Positions 1 through 9,416 are shown, counted from the stretch's first letter. The stretch is 23,681 nucleotides of DNA from Flammula alnicola (GCA_015499995.1 JADNRV010000584.1:1-23681), one strand, 5' to 3'. The notes: generated by a model not told the origin, from the letters alone. Made by a program: numbers and translations.

Positions 1-470
1 CTCGTAACAAAGGACGGCCGTTCGTTTTGGAAGCAGATAATTTACATATTATATGTATACGCCATATACATACTGTCTATAAGTGGATGTTGCAAAGGAA
101 AATATAGTAATGCAATTTGCAGGTTTTTAATATTGATACTCTTATGTTTTGAAATTTGAGACGACTCGCGCCTGCCCTGGATATCGATGTTTGAATTAGG
201 AATTTATTTATTTGAAGCCGCCGCTTATATGACCTCCAGTTGCTTCAGTAATCACTTGGTTCCTCCAATTTACTGGACAATTTAGCGCTCGCCGTTGGCC
301 TCGGGCTCGCCGGGGAAGTTTGATGGAGAATTTCATGATAAGATAAGATTTGCTGACACATCAACCGTCGACCCGATCAGAGACAGTAAGTAATCCTTGC
401 TCCGTGCCTTCACTCCTTCTGCTGAAGCTTTCGACCTGGATTATCTTCTATCTAGACTGAAACCCCTGCC
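1..470. other. Gene-free left edge
   Basis: AT-rich sequence with no coding stretch I can support. A possible spliced 5' leader of the relic at 474 (a GTAAG at about 388-392 and a CTAG before 460) cannot be confirmed. Confidence 0.4.
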
Positions 471-473
471 AAG

Positions 474-1200
474 ATGAGCTCACCTCCGCGATTGGTGTTT
501 CCGATCAAAGGCAGTGTCGAGAAAAAATGAGGCTGTCATTAACGAGCTGGGCGACATTCCGCAAGTTACGGTTGACTTCATGTTGAAACATAGCATTCCA
601 GATTCAGGCATAGACTTTGGAGCCACCAAGGCTGCGCTCTGGAAGGTACCTTGAGCCATCGTGGTTGGAAAGTTTTTGAGAAAACGCAGCTTGAAGATAT
701 GGCCGCGACGGCCACCGAACAAATCGCTTCTACCGGCATGAAACAAATGTACGACCAAAAACGGCCACCAACATTGAGTATTTGGAACTCTCTGGATCCC
801 ACACCTACACCGGATTTGCAGTTTGAACAGAGGACCCGCCCCCGACCGCTAAGGTGAATTGTTGCCCACAAGTGACCTCCATACCTCAACACATCCCGAC
901 TTCGTACAACCAAATGAGAAGGGCAAGGTAAAACGTCATTGGTTTAACATTGCGTACGCGGAAGAATACAGGGATAAAAAATCGATAGATGATCGGAATA
1001 ACATACGTCCCCCTTTCGTCAGTGAAATTCCGTCACCTCACCTATTCTCAAAATGTTATGGATTCGAAGTTATACAGACGGGCTCGCTTTCGTTCAATTT
1101 CTTCTCGCCCCGAAGGGTTGGCTGTACGAAGGCATGGCCGAAACACTTGGACTGCAACACATTATATTCTGACGGCCAAAGTTCAATAGTGTACAATCCC
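474..1200 (+). pseudogene. Decayed FunK1-like (fungal-type protein kinase) N-terminal relic
   Basis: Protein-like stretches lie in three frames, broken by stops and shifts. An ATG at 474 starts a short reading frame (MSSPPRLVFPIKG). From about 530, NEAVINELGDIPQVTVDFML runs to GATKAALWK. From 651 another frame gives LSHRGWKVFEKTQLEDMAAT and MKQMYDQ. From about 862 a third gives LPTSDLHTSTHPDFVQP and then KRHWFNIAYAEEYRDKKS with DDRNN. This order (short N-terminal helix region, 'GW..F', 'Y..I/V', a D-rich acidic turn after an EEY/EYK motif) resembles, from memory, the region before the kinase core of Agaricomycete FunK1 proteins. A weaker continuation (KMLWIRSYTDGLAFVQFLL) lies near 1050-1110. 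No kinase catalytic motif is visible, so this is a relic at most. The family call is recall-based inference; that the region is broken is seen directly. Confidence 0.4.
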
Positions 1201-1965
1201 AAGCCAACAGCTACATACCTAGGATTCAGGAATGCCCTATAGTCACCTGGCTCAAGGGGAACGGACGGAGAAAGAGGATCACCAATACGTTTGAGTTGCA
1301 TATCTAAAGATATCGTATTCCCTAACTTCAACCCTCCACAACTGGAATCGGATTTTTTGAAGTCTTCATCCGAGTCGTCAACGAACTCCAGCCAACGATG
1401 GAACATTGCCACAATGGTTAGATTCTTATGTCTTAAACCTGAGAGCGGCATTGCATTAATATGTGGATATTAGGAGAAGAAATGGGAAACGGAAGGACCT
1501 GGCATCAAACATACCTCCGCAGACCCGGAACAAGGGTTGTGGCGAGTAGTAGCAAAGGAAAAAGTCCCATTCTTAAGCTTCAGCTAATGCTCTCGATAAA
1601 AGTCGGTGGGTGGAACTGGGAGCGCTACTAAAGCAGCGTTAACGTTATGCTCTTTTAAAATGCGCGATAACAAAAATGCCCGGTACTTACGAACTGCTCT
1701 GCTCTGAGAGATTCATTCCGAGACCAAGAATCGAGGTGGACAGAAATGCGAAAGGACTACGTTTCAGTTTGCTCTGCACTGGCTCAATATGCCCTCGAAC
1801 CGAGTTTGGATTCCATCGAGCGAAAAGAACGACCGAATCAGAGGAGGCTGCAGATATTATAAGCAAAGGTTATATACCAAACATACGGGACAGTGACGTC
1901 TCGAAAAAGAAACGCTATAATGAAGAGGATGAGAAACCCGGTGAAAATTGACAGTCCGTAATTTC
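1201..1965. other. Gene-poor spacer
   Basis: Short open frames occur on both strands: a minus frame of 131 codons over 1056-1451 and a plus frame of 91 codons over 1676-1951. Neither shows a family motif, a splice pattern or coding-like composition. The right edge (about 1951-1965) is already homologous to the 3' flank of the intact SDR gene at 4262-4274, so the duplication extends slightly past the stop codon. Confidence 0.4.
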
Positions 1966-3044
1966 TTAATTTCCTCCCTTTGCAATGAGTGCCTCGACCT
2001 CGGGCTTCACACTTGCAATGAATTCTGCCTTGCCTTGTTTGGGATTCCAGCCAAGGGCACGCCACGATCCGCCTTGAAAAGACTGTTGCGCCGATCATGC
2101 CCGCCAAAAAGGGAATCTAAGTGATGCCAGAAGAAAAGGGCTAAGTCAGGATATATACTTAGATCGACTGTCATCTATTATTTGGTCTGTCGTGAGAGAC
2201 TAAAGTCAGGATACCACATTGGATGGAATACACTGACCGGACAGAATGCTTCGAATTCCTCCTGGGAGAGCGCCCTGGGCTTGCGAGAAGTCCCAACGGC
2301 CAAGTCAGCGAGAGCCTCGGATATGGCGCGGCCTATCTCAAGACCTGAGAATTCAGTGTTCCCCGCAAAGTAATACCCTTCAGGCCCATGGCCAGCGACA
2401 TCAGGATTGGAACGGATAGTATCGAAGATGACGCGGTATAGATCAGCAGCTGAAAGTTACAGTAACTGTCAGAGAAACTCAGGAAGGACGTGCCCATAGA
2501 TGGAAGAAAACGAAGTACGCACTGTCCTCAACGTCAACCGCGCACCACTTATTCAACCCTTTACCTATATAGCCTCCTTGCTTGCGCGCGAGAGCCGGCC
2601 TGATAAAGATGGACAAGGCTGAACTCGTTTTCTGAATTCCAAGGTCGACCAGGGGTCCTGAAGGCAGTCCAAAGACGGCTCCTGTGCAATTTATTCAATA
2701 TCGTAAAATAGCGATTAAGGAGAAAATACAACTGAAACAGAGAAAGACACACCAGGTGCAATGAGATATGCCTTGACATACCCGACCTTGTCCGCCTCTA
2801 TGATCGGAATGTCGATGTTCCGAGGAATGGCTTCCACTGGAATTGCATTGAGTTTGTCGACGTTTAAGTCGCTGATTGTGGGTTGATCGCTACGCGAGCC
2901 AAGCGCGTCGTCCATGACGAATGCTATAAATTCCAGGATTTATTTAGACATGATGTGTCCACCTAAGCGGTCGAATAAATACCTGAACCGGACTAGAAGA
3001 ACGAAGGTTGCACCTGTGAAGAAGATATTGAGCTTGCTAGACAT
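1966..3044 (-). pseudogene. Truncated tandem copy of the SDR/NAD(P)-binding gene
   Basis: The start (ATG at 3044-3042, MSSKLNIFFTGAT) matches the intact copy at 5792 nearly base for base, but after the GCAAC of exon 1 the sequence jumps to the last bases of intron 3. Roughly 470 bases are missing, covering the end of exon 1, intron 1, exon 2, intron 2, exon 3 and most of intron 3. The GxxGxxG nucleotide-binding fold is therefore lost. The later exons can still be aligned: MDDALGS, then DKLNAIPVEAIPRNIDIPI, ARKQGGYIGKGLNKW, LYRVIFDTIRSNPD, GPEGYYFAGN. In the last exon one base is missing at about 2061 (GGCGTGCC where the intact copy has GGTCGTGCC), so the conserved C-terminus (KQGKAEFIASVKPEVEALIA) is out of frame. 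A TATA box is retained upstream. It could still be transcribed, but it cannot make a dinucleotide-binding enzyme. Confidence 0.88.
2143..2213. repeat. 60-base insertion flanked by 11-base direct repeats
   Basis: AAGTCAGGATA occurs at 2143-2153 and again at 2203-2213, starting 60 bases apart, inside the last intron of the SDR pseudogene. The intact copy has only one matching sequence at this place (GAGTTAGGATA near 4459-4469). The pseudogene therefore carries extra sequence, either a local tandem duplication or a small insertion with a target-site duplication. Confidence 0.55.
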
Positions 3045-3139
3045 ACTTGTGCGTTAATTTGGTGCTCAATTCGAGATGCTTTGTTTTGCTATCAGCAAGA
3101 GGCGATAGGGAGGATGCTGTTGGGACTTGAATAGGTTCC

Positions 3140-3147
3140 CTTTTATA
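3140..3147 (-). promoter_or_regulatory. TATA box of the SDR pseudogene
   Basis: TATAAAAG on the minus strand, about 95 bases upstream of the pseudogene ATG. It lies at the same relative place as in the intact copy, so the promoter was duplicated with the gene. Confidence 0.55.
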
Positions 3148-3250
3148 AACTGCATAGAAGTTAGTCGCCATGTCGAGAACAGTTCGGGCGCCGATGTTCG
3201 TCTAAAACATTCTTTATTATGGTCAACTTTGACCGACACCAGCCGACGCT

Positions 3251-3281
3251 GCCGATTGCTGACGCGGAATGGCCGCAAAGG
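3251..3281. repeat. Conserved upstream element, copy 1 (left SDR copy)
   Basis: A 31-base block, GCCGATTGCTGACGCGGAAT followed by GGCCGCAAAGG, begins 207 bases upstream of the pseudogene ATG. It matches 6017-6047 upstream of the intact gene with only a few substitutions, in sequence that otherwise aligns less well. It marks the outer limit of the duplication I can see and may be a promoter element. Confidence 0.5.
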
Positions 3282-3361
3282 CGAGTAGAGGTCGCACACT
3301 TGGATTGCATGTGAATGTATGCGGCGGTATTGGTGTTTGCTTAGACTCTAGAGGGCCGAGT

Positions 3362-3386
3362 AGTGACGCGGAATGGCAGTCAAAGG
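3362..3386. repeat. Conserved upstream element, third partial copy
   Basis: GTGACGCGGAATGGCAGTC then AAAGG repeats the core of the 3251-3281 block about 100 bases further upstream, with one inserted base. Its recurrence in the same orientation suggests a repeated cis element or a small local duplication. Confidence 0.4.
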
Positions 3387-4274
3387 AAGCACGGCAACAT
3401 GTTGCTTCGGAGGGGCCAAAGCAGCAAGAGATTACGGGAAGGAAACATGGCGAGAGCTGGGGATAGACGCGATTTGATGGAAAATCTAGACTAACAATGG
3501 ATGCCGGGGATACACAGGCCAGTCTGGAATTTATGTGCATAGATGGCCTGAAATTGCGGCAGCTCTATACATACTATGCGGGAGATAGACCTCGAAAGTG
3601 ATGGCTTATAACCAGGTGGGTCCTATAGGTGATCACGATGTCCGCAGTGGTTTCTGCGTTCAGAGTTCTCGAATCTTGGAATCCGCTATAACGATAAGGT
3701 CAGAACACTGGCATGAGAAGACAGAAGATTTGCCCGCGGTGTTTCTCAGTCTGGCATGGAAGGATGAAGAGAACAAAGACCGCGACGATAGAGCCGTATT
3801 TTACTGTCTGGATCAGAGCAACATTTGAGTGCGGACTTTAAGAGACTTCAAGCCAACGAACGAAAAGTCTAGAGGAGCCACGTGCTGTCCTTGAGAACCT
3901 CGGCCTGGGCGCTTGTTGTAATGAAAGTCAATGCTCACCATGTTTACCCTGCCTCCTCAATTCCTTCGCGTCTCGGAGCCATTCCGCGGGCCACGAGAGC
4001 TCGCGAAAGATGTGTGTCTGCGATTTCCCGGCGCTAACTTCGGTCATCGATTAAATCCAAGCTGGCTCTTTGGAGCGAGCAGTAAAGGCCATCCAATCAA
4101 GCAGAGAGGTTCACACACAATCGCGAGGCCTTTCTGAACAGATCCCATTGTCCATCGAATATTTGATATATGCAATGTACTGGAGAGAAACAAGTCTTCA
4201 AAAAACAAAATAAATAAACTGCACTGTTGTAAGGAGCATGAGATACCCGGTAGAAATTGGTATTCCGTAATTTC
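3387..4274. other. Spacer between the two SDR copies
   Basis: No gene can be supported here. A plus-strand frame at 3598-3828 (76 codons) has no recognisable motif and no splice partners. The right edge abuts the stop codon of the intact SDR gene; its immediate 3' flank (4262-4274) matches the flank of the left copy. Confidence 0.4.
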
Positions 4275-5792
4275 TTAATTTCCTCCTTTTGCAATAAGTG
4301 CCTCGACCTCGGGCTTCACGCTGGCGAGAAATTCTACCTTGCCTTGCTTGGGACTCCAGCCGAGGGCACGACCACGATCTGCCTTTACCAGAGAGTTGGT
4401 GGCTAGCAAGGGCCAGAGATTCTGAGTAATACCAGAGCAAAAGAGGGAAAGAAGGGGCGAGTTAGGATACTATATCAGGCAGAAATATAATCCACTCACG
4501 CCATAGAAGGCTTCAAGTTCCTCCTGCGAGAACGGACTGGGCTCGCGAGAGGTCCCAAGTCCCAAATCAACCAGAGCCTCGGATATGGCACGGGCAGCGT
4601 CAAGGCCTGAGTACTCGATGTTGTTCTCTACGAAGTAATACCCTTCAGGGCCATGGCCTGCCGCATCCGGATTGGAGCGGATAGTGTCGAAGATGATACG
4701 GTATAAATCAGCCACTGGAAGTAATAGAAATAGTCAGATAAACTCAAAGAGGACGCACGCATCCGTGCATACGAAAGGAAACGAAGTTATACGTACCTTC
4801 CTCAACGTGAACCGCTGACCATTTACTCAAGCCTTTACCGATATACCCTCCTTGCTTGCGCGCGATAGCCGGTCCGATGAAGTAAGGAAGCTGCATCGAA
4901 CTCTTGTGCTGAATTCCAAGGTCGACCAGAGGTCCTGAGGGCACTCCGAAAACGGTTCCTGTACAATTTGTTCAGTATCCAGACAAGAGCGACAGAGGGA
5001 AGAACAGAACTGGGAACAAAGAAAGACGCACCAGGTGTAATGAGATACGCCTTGATATACCCAGCCTTGTCCGCCTCTATGATCGGAATGTCGACGTTCC
5101 TATGCAGTGCTTGCACCGGAAGGGCGTTGAGTTTATCGACCTCCAAATCGCTGACTACAGCGAGATCGCCGTGCAAGCCACGCGCGTCGTCCATGATGAT
5201 TGCTATAAATTTTGGGAATTATGTTGGCAGCATGTCCCGCCCAAGCAGTCAGAAATAAGTACCTGAACCAGACTAGAAGAACGGTGAGAGATTAAGTCAA
5301 CCTTTCCCATAAATACATGTTTGCGCAATGCTGACCGTATGCATTAACACTGGAGCTTTTCCAGACTTTTCGTATTTGATCTTCATCCCAGCCAAAATCG
5401 CACTGGCAGGAGGCAGATTGTCCGAATCGGTCTGTAAAAGCTTTTAGTACATTGCGAATCTAAGGTAAGACGGGAATTGGAACGTACAACTGCAATAACG
5501 ACATCAGCTCTCGACGCGGCTTCAGTGAGGAAACCCAAGTTTTCGTCGGTGTATGAGCCAACAATGAAATCGACGCCCAAGGTTTTCAATTTCTCTCCTT
5601 TCTCGGCTGAACGAACGAGGGCTATGATTTGGAAGGAAGCAGCATCCGGGTGTTGAAGCAGACGGGTAAGAACGGTTCCGCCGATGTAGCCTGAGGGAAT
5701 GGGAAGTATGTTGAACAAAGCGAATTGGGAAAAGCGAAGAGTATATGCGCACCAGTTGCACCCGTGAAGAAGATATTGAGTTTGCTAGACAT
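4275..5792 (-). CDS. NAD(P)-binding SDR-family protein (NmrA/epimerase-like), intact, 8 exons
   Basis: Splicing gives 347 residues with all seven introns GT-AG and in frame. Exons on the minus strand are 5792-5753, 5690-5488, 5431-5336, 5272-5263 (10 bases), 5202-5032, 4958-4797, 4714-4500 and 4421-4275 (TAA). The first exon junction completes TGATGYIGGTVL, the GxxGxxG loop of an atypical SDR Rossmann fold, at residues 10-18. It is followed by ALVRSAEKGEKLKTLGVDFI and ASRADVVIAVTDSD, the usual strand-helix-strand layout with an acidic turn. The rest (HTSGSAIIMDDARG, DIPIIEADKAGYIKAYLITP, GPEGYYFVENN) resembles fungal 'NAD-dependent epimerase/dehydratase' proteins. The classical YxxxK pair is not evident, so it may act as an atypical reductase or a redox sensor; the substrate is unknown. 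A tandem, partly deleted copy lies at 1966-3044. The start is supported by the TATA box upstream and by identity to the copy. Confidence 0.88.
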
Positions 5793-5896
5793 ATTTGAAC
5801 TTTGTTTGCGTGTTCAAAGCAAGATATTTTATCGTTGTCTAAGCTGAAAAGTTCCCAGTAATTGAGAAGTATGCTGTGAGAGCTTGAATGGCTTCT

Positions 5897-5904
5897 CTTT
5901 TATA
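5897..5904 (-). promoter_or_regulatory. TATA box of the intact SDR gene
   Basis: TATAAAAG on the minus strand, about 105 bases upstream of the ATG at 5792. The equivalent sequence precedes the truncated copy. Confidence 0.6.
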
Positions 5905-6016
5905 AGCGGTACAGAAGTCACTCACCATCTCGAAAGCTCTGAATGCAGGGTAGGCCGGGCGCCGCGCTTCCTTTGAGCAATGGTCGGCGTCCGAGTCTGT
6001 TACGGTCAACGAGCAT

Positions 6017-6047
6017 GCCGATCGCTGACGCGGAGTGGCGGCAAAGG
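6017..6047. repeat. Conserved upstream element, copy 2 (intact SDR gene)
   Basis: GCCGATCGCTGACGCGGAGT followed by GGCGGCAAAGG, 225 bases upstream of the intact SDR ATG. It is near-identical to 3251-3281, with the same orientation and similar spacing. Confidence 0.5.
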
Positions 6048-6445
6048 TTTTTCAGGGAAAGTGCATACGGGTGACAAACATCGCCACGCCACAAACTTAA
6101 GGAATATCCAAAGCGTGTAGGTATTATTTCTTCATGGAGACAGGAGATTCATCATCTGCTCCCAAATTTGTAGAGAAGTAGAATAAAAACCCATTCACTC
6201 GACTCCGTGAAGTGTTGACAGTGCCGAGCGCATTCGTAGTGGCAGCCGTTGTTTAGGGCAGGTCTTAACGCGACGAAATCGCGCGCAGCGCAGTTTGCGC
6301 AGCAAAGGCTGGCCACCAGTGTCAGCAAAAGCGGGAAAGGCAGATATGGGTTTAGATACCATTACCATGTCCCCAATTTCGTCACAATCCAGATATGCTC
6401 CCACGGGATTGGCAATCTTCACAAGGCCTTACCATTTTGCGGATA
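6048..6445. other. Spacer between SDR promoter and NACHT relic
   Basis: No gene is supported. The minus-strand frame at 6195-6422 may be decayed downstream sequence of the NACHT relic, but it shows no motif. Confidence 0.35.
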
Positions 6446-6856
6446 TTAATGTATCCCCCGTAGAGTTTTCTTCCCGATCAATGCCGCATAGCGTCTTGCA
6501 AGGAATTCGTGTGCGTGTGCCACATTGACGCCGAGCTTTCCTGACCTATGAGGGGTAAGGAAGAATTCCAGAACAGAACGATCGCTGATTTGGAGAGGAT
6601 GATCAACGAGAAAGTAAATGTGGCTGCGGACATATTCAACGTAGCTAGGCGAAAGGGATAGCAACTTTTCCTTGATTGCGTGTGTCTGAAATCCATCGGA
6701 CGGATTGGCACCAGGAAAGGTCAGGAGCGACAGCACAGTGAAATTTAATTTCAGAGATCCTTTCAGGCCATTGGGAGCAGAAGAAAATATGTGGATATAT
6801 AACTCGTCCAAGGAGGCATACGCCTGATCTTGTTCAAGGCCCGACAGGAAAGCGCG
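6446..6856 (-). pseudogene. Truncated second copy of the NACHT protein's C-terminal region
   Basis: The minus-strand frame reads LEQDQAYASLDELYIHIFSS, then LKGSLKLNF, KEKLLSLSPSYVEYVRSHI and SGKLGVNVAHAHEFLARRYA. This aligns in order with the post-NACHT part of the neighbouring gene (QLDDLYIYIFKSTPD, LDKLLLFPPGHVEHILGNLL, SGEFYADIG-stop-AHEALA). No P-loop or NACHT part is present upstream of it, so it is a fragment left by a tandem duplication with deletion. It ends with TAA at 6448-6446. Confidence 0.7.
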
Positions 6857-6992
6857 TTTGCTGTGGTGTTTTGCTAGCAAGTAGTATGAATTCACCATAG
6901 AATGGAACTCGTTAGCTGGGTAAAAGGATGGGAGATGTATATTACTATCTGGGAAAGGTGCGTTCGAGAGAGAAAATTGTGACTGGACTCAC

Positions 6993-8520
6993 ATTTTGCG
7001 TCTAGAATTAACTTCGTATACCCTTTTGCCAGAGCTTCATGTGCTCAACCTATATCAGCATAGAATTCCCCTGATCTCGAGAGATCGAGAAGAAAATCAG
7101 CGAGCGAAGCGTGAAGGACTTTGATCGGCTTATCCCTGCCATGCAAATTGACGAGACATAAGAGATTTCCGAGAATGTGTTCGACGTGACCAGGTGGGAA
7201 CAATAGCAATTTGTCTAGCATAGCCGGAGTCGTAAATGCGCCCAAATTGTCATTGTTGGTCCATGGAATGACGAGTATGTCGAAGATGAGTTTAATGGAT
7301 TTCTTGTGCTTATCCGGAGTCGATTTAAAGATGTAGATATAGAGGTCATCTAGTTGGCCGTAAGGTCTGTCATTGTCAGGAATGGCAGATAGGCCAAGAA
7401 TGACTTTGAGGCAGTCGTCCGGTCTGAGCAGCGGGGATTGAATGTATCTGATAACCGTCGCGGGATATATAAAACTTGCAGACGACTTCTGGACAAGTAG
7501 TTCGATCTCATTGGGTGTAGGCCAAATCTCTGGGAGATAATCTCGCAATGAATGTGTCCGCTGGATTTCACTGAATGCCTTGCGCAAGAAAGTTCGGATA
7601 TCGTGATTTGCATCGTGATCTTCCCCTAGATTCTTTTGAGTAACGTCGATCCCGTTCCCAGCCTGGAAAAGTGGATCGAGTTCGAAGGTGGATAAAATGG
7701 GAGATTCGGGGCGACTCGTGATGAGGAATCGGAAGGGTAGCTGTAGTTGCCGAATGGCCTGACCTATGACTAAGAGGAGATTGCATTCAACTTCAGGATC
7801 ATCGCACTCATCTAGGCCGTCGACGACGATGAGTCGAGGTTGGTTCCAACGGAGGAAAAAGAGGAGGTTGCTGAAACGGTACGTGAATGATTTACGAACC
7901 CTATTAACCGGTTCAACGATAAGTTTTTGGATTTGAACTTGATTGGATAGGGTAAAGATGCTCGGGTTGCGGTTGATATTTTTTGCTATGTAAGTTCGAG
8001 TGGGGGGAAAGTTCATAGCGATTTGATATGCCAAGGTTACGATTAGCATATTGCCGTTGTTTCGACCAGGTGCAGTTCGAGAGAAAAAGAAACTGGCAGC
8101 GAGATCCTCTTCTTGCTCAAGCAGGAGAGCGACTGCTTGCGCAACGGCAGATTTTCCAACTCCGACTGGTCCATGGAGCCAGAACATAGACGAGGAGGAA
8201 GACGAAGTGCCTGCTTGGACCCAGTTCATGATTGTTGCAATGATGGAAAGGCGGGTGTCAGCGTCGCACTTGGGAGCATCGAACTGCTCGCTTGCATTGA
8301 GTAGACCCGCAATTGCACTATGGCTATGAAGAATATGCAAGACGTCTGTTGCCTGCTATTATTAACATGAAAATTGTCGAGAAGATCATAACACACTTTC
8401 AGGCGTAATCGTCCCAAAGGTCGCAACTGGCTGCGAAATTGAATTTGTGACCCTGTTATCGTAGGCGTTGAACTGTCCATCATTAATGACAAGCTTGCTA
8501 GCACCACGAAGGATACTCAT
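6993..8520 (-). pseudogene. NACHT-domain NLR-like ATPase gene with a premature stop
   Basis: Exon 1 begins at ATG 8520-8518 (MSILRGASKLVINDGQFNAY), a typical N-terminus for basidiomycete NACHT proteins. A short in-frame stop-bearing gap (about 8393-8355) fits a 39-base intron, GTGTTATG to AATAATAG. The frame then stays open to 7045. Walker A is WLHGPVGVGKSAVAQ (bases 8181-8137) and Walker B is LIVVDGLDECDD (7833-7798), followed by FRFLITSRPES and the winged-helix-like LDDLYIYIF region. The frame stops at TGA 7047-7045 after SGEFYADIG, but the next codons (AHEALAKGYTKLILDAK) continue the family alignment in the same frame down to about 6993. The adjacent fragment at 6446-6856 has an uninterrupted version of this segment. 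This class is STAND/NLR-like ATPases linked in fungi to non-self recognition. No repeat (WD, ankyrin, TPR) domain remains. A functional short form is possible. Confidence 0.72.
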
Positions 8521-8663
8521 GTCGGACCGGAGAGAGTGTCCTAATCGGCGAATTGGAGCCCTAAACTTGAACGAGGAGAGAGACTAAAAGCGGTGTCGAT
8601 TCAACTGAAGCCTTGAAAGCCTTGAAATGCTGCAACCCATTGAAGCTGTGTAAGAGGGAGTCA

Positions 8664-8790
8664 TACAGTCGAACGCCTCATAACACATAGCTCTGATAAC
8701 GCATAACCCCTTATAACCCATAGCTCCGTCTGCCAGTGTCCACCAAGTCGGTTGGCGGGGAATTGCATAGCATAACGCGAGTGATAACGA
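8664..8790 (+). mobile_element. Possible single end of a pogo/Fot-type DNA transposon
   Basis: After a TA dinucleotide (8664-8665) the sequence starts CAGTCGAACGCCTCATAAC and goes on with repeated ATAAC(G)CATA-like motifs (about 8680-8725 and 8764-8788). Terminal CAGTCGAAC next to TA and stacked ATAAC/ATAACG motifs are what I remember of fungal pogo/Fot1-like inverted terminal repeats. I could not find the matching opposite end, and no transposase is present, so this would be a solo or truncated end. Confidence 0.33.
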
Positions 8791-8793
8791 GAA

Positions 8794-8913
8794 GAGTGGG
8801 ATTGGGCCACAATGATGAAAAAGTGGGATATAATTGGGATTGAGGTCTTTTTTAGTGGGATTGAAGCCTTTTTAGTGGGAATGAAGTCCTCGTTAGTGGG
8901 ATGATTGAAGTGT
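8794..8913 (+). repeat. Degenerate tandem repeat, about 21-base unit
   Basis: Units based on AGTGGGATTGAAGYCTTTTTT recur: near 8833-8853, 8854-8874, 8875-8895 and a partial unit at 8896-8911, with earlier AGTGGGAT matches at 8795 and 8822. Units differ by substitutions and small gaps. Confidence 0.6.
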
Positions 8914-8955
8914 GACAAGTGCTCGTAGAAAAACTAATAAACAACTTTTTGGGGG

Positions 8956-8977
8956 AAAGAGTAAATGTTTACTCTTT
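8956..8977. repeat. Perfect 10-base inverted repeat with 2-base loop
   Basis: AAAGAGTAAA is followed by TG and then TTTACTCTTT, its exact reverse complement. It may be a protein-binding palindrome, or residue of the repeat-rich tract next to it. Confidence 0.7.
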
Positions 8978-9416
8978 TGTTTATCAATCCGGAGGATGTA
9001 ACCGTCCCCAAAGATAAACAGGGATGGTGGGTGGGTAGCGAAAAGTTCGAGAGCTCAACTAAGACTGAGCTAAGGATGATGAGAGTGAATGCAGAAAGTC
9101 GACAGACGCTCCCGCGATGACGACTTACTCCGGCTTTTATATATTAATATTACAATCCCATTCCCACTACACTCGTATAGACTCAGTCCTTGTCCAGGAA
9201 TACGAGAGTGCCATTGTTTCGTGGTGCGAGCAATCACCGCGAGGTTGTATATCACCATAATTACGGAGGGACAATCCTACCAGAGATAGTCCTCTTTTCG
9301 TCAGTCTAAGCACAGGTTATGAACCATTCAGAGCTCAATTTTCCAGATTTTGCGGGGACCCTGCACGTCGCAATTGACTTGTCAAATGTTACATAGCATT
9401 GCTCAGGGATAGTAAG
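8978..9416. other. Upstream region of the membrane-protein gene
   Basis: No coding sequence is supported. Short frames at 9070-9258 (-) and 9089-9289 (+) overlap each other and lack motifs. Promoter elements other than the TATA box at 9417 were not recognised. Confidence 0.35.

Noticed and set aside
1056..1451. Minus-strand frame of 131 codons as a gene
   Set aside because: No recognisable motif; it overlaps the FunK1-like relic on the other strand and has no splice partners.
1676..1951. Plus-strand frame of 91 codons
   Set aside because: Composition and sequence show no coding signature, and it ends at the 3' flank of the SDR pseudogene.
3598..3828. Plus-strand frame of 76 codons between the SDR copies
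   Set aside because: No homology I recognise, no promoter or splice context; likely chance.
8338..8340. Start of the NACHT protein at 8340
   Set aside because: The codon is TTG. The upstream ATG at 8520 in the same frame gives a typical NACHT N-terminus once a 39-base intron is removed.
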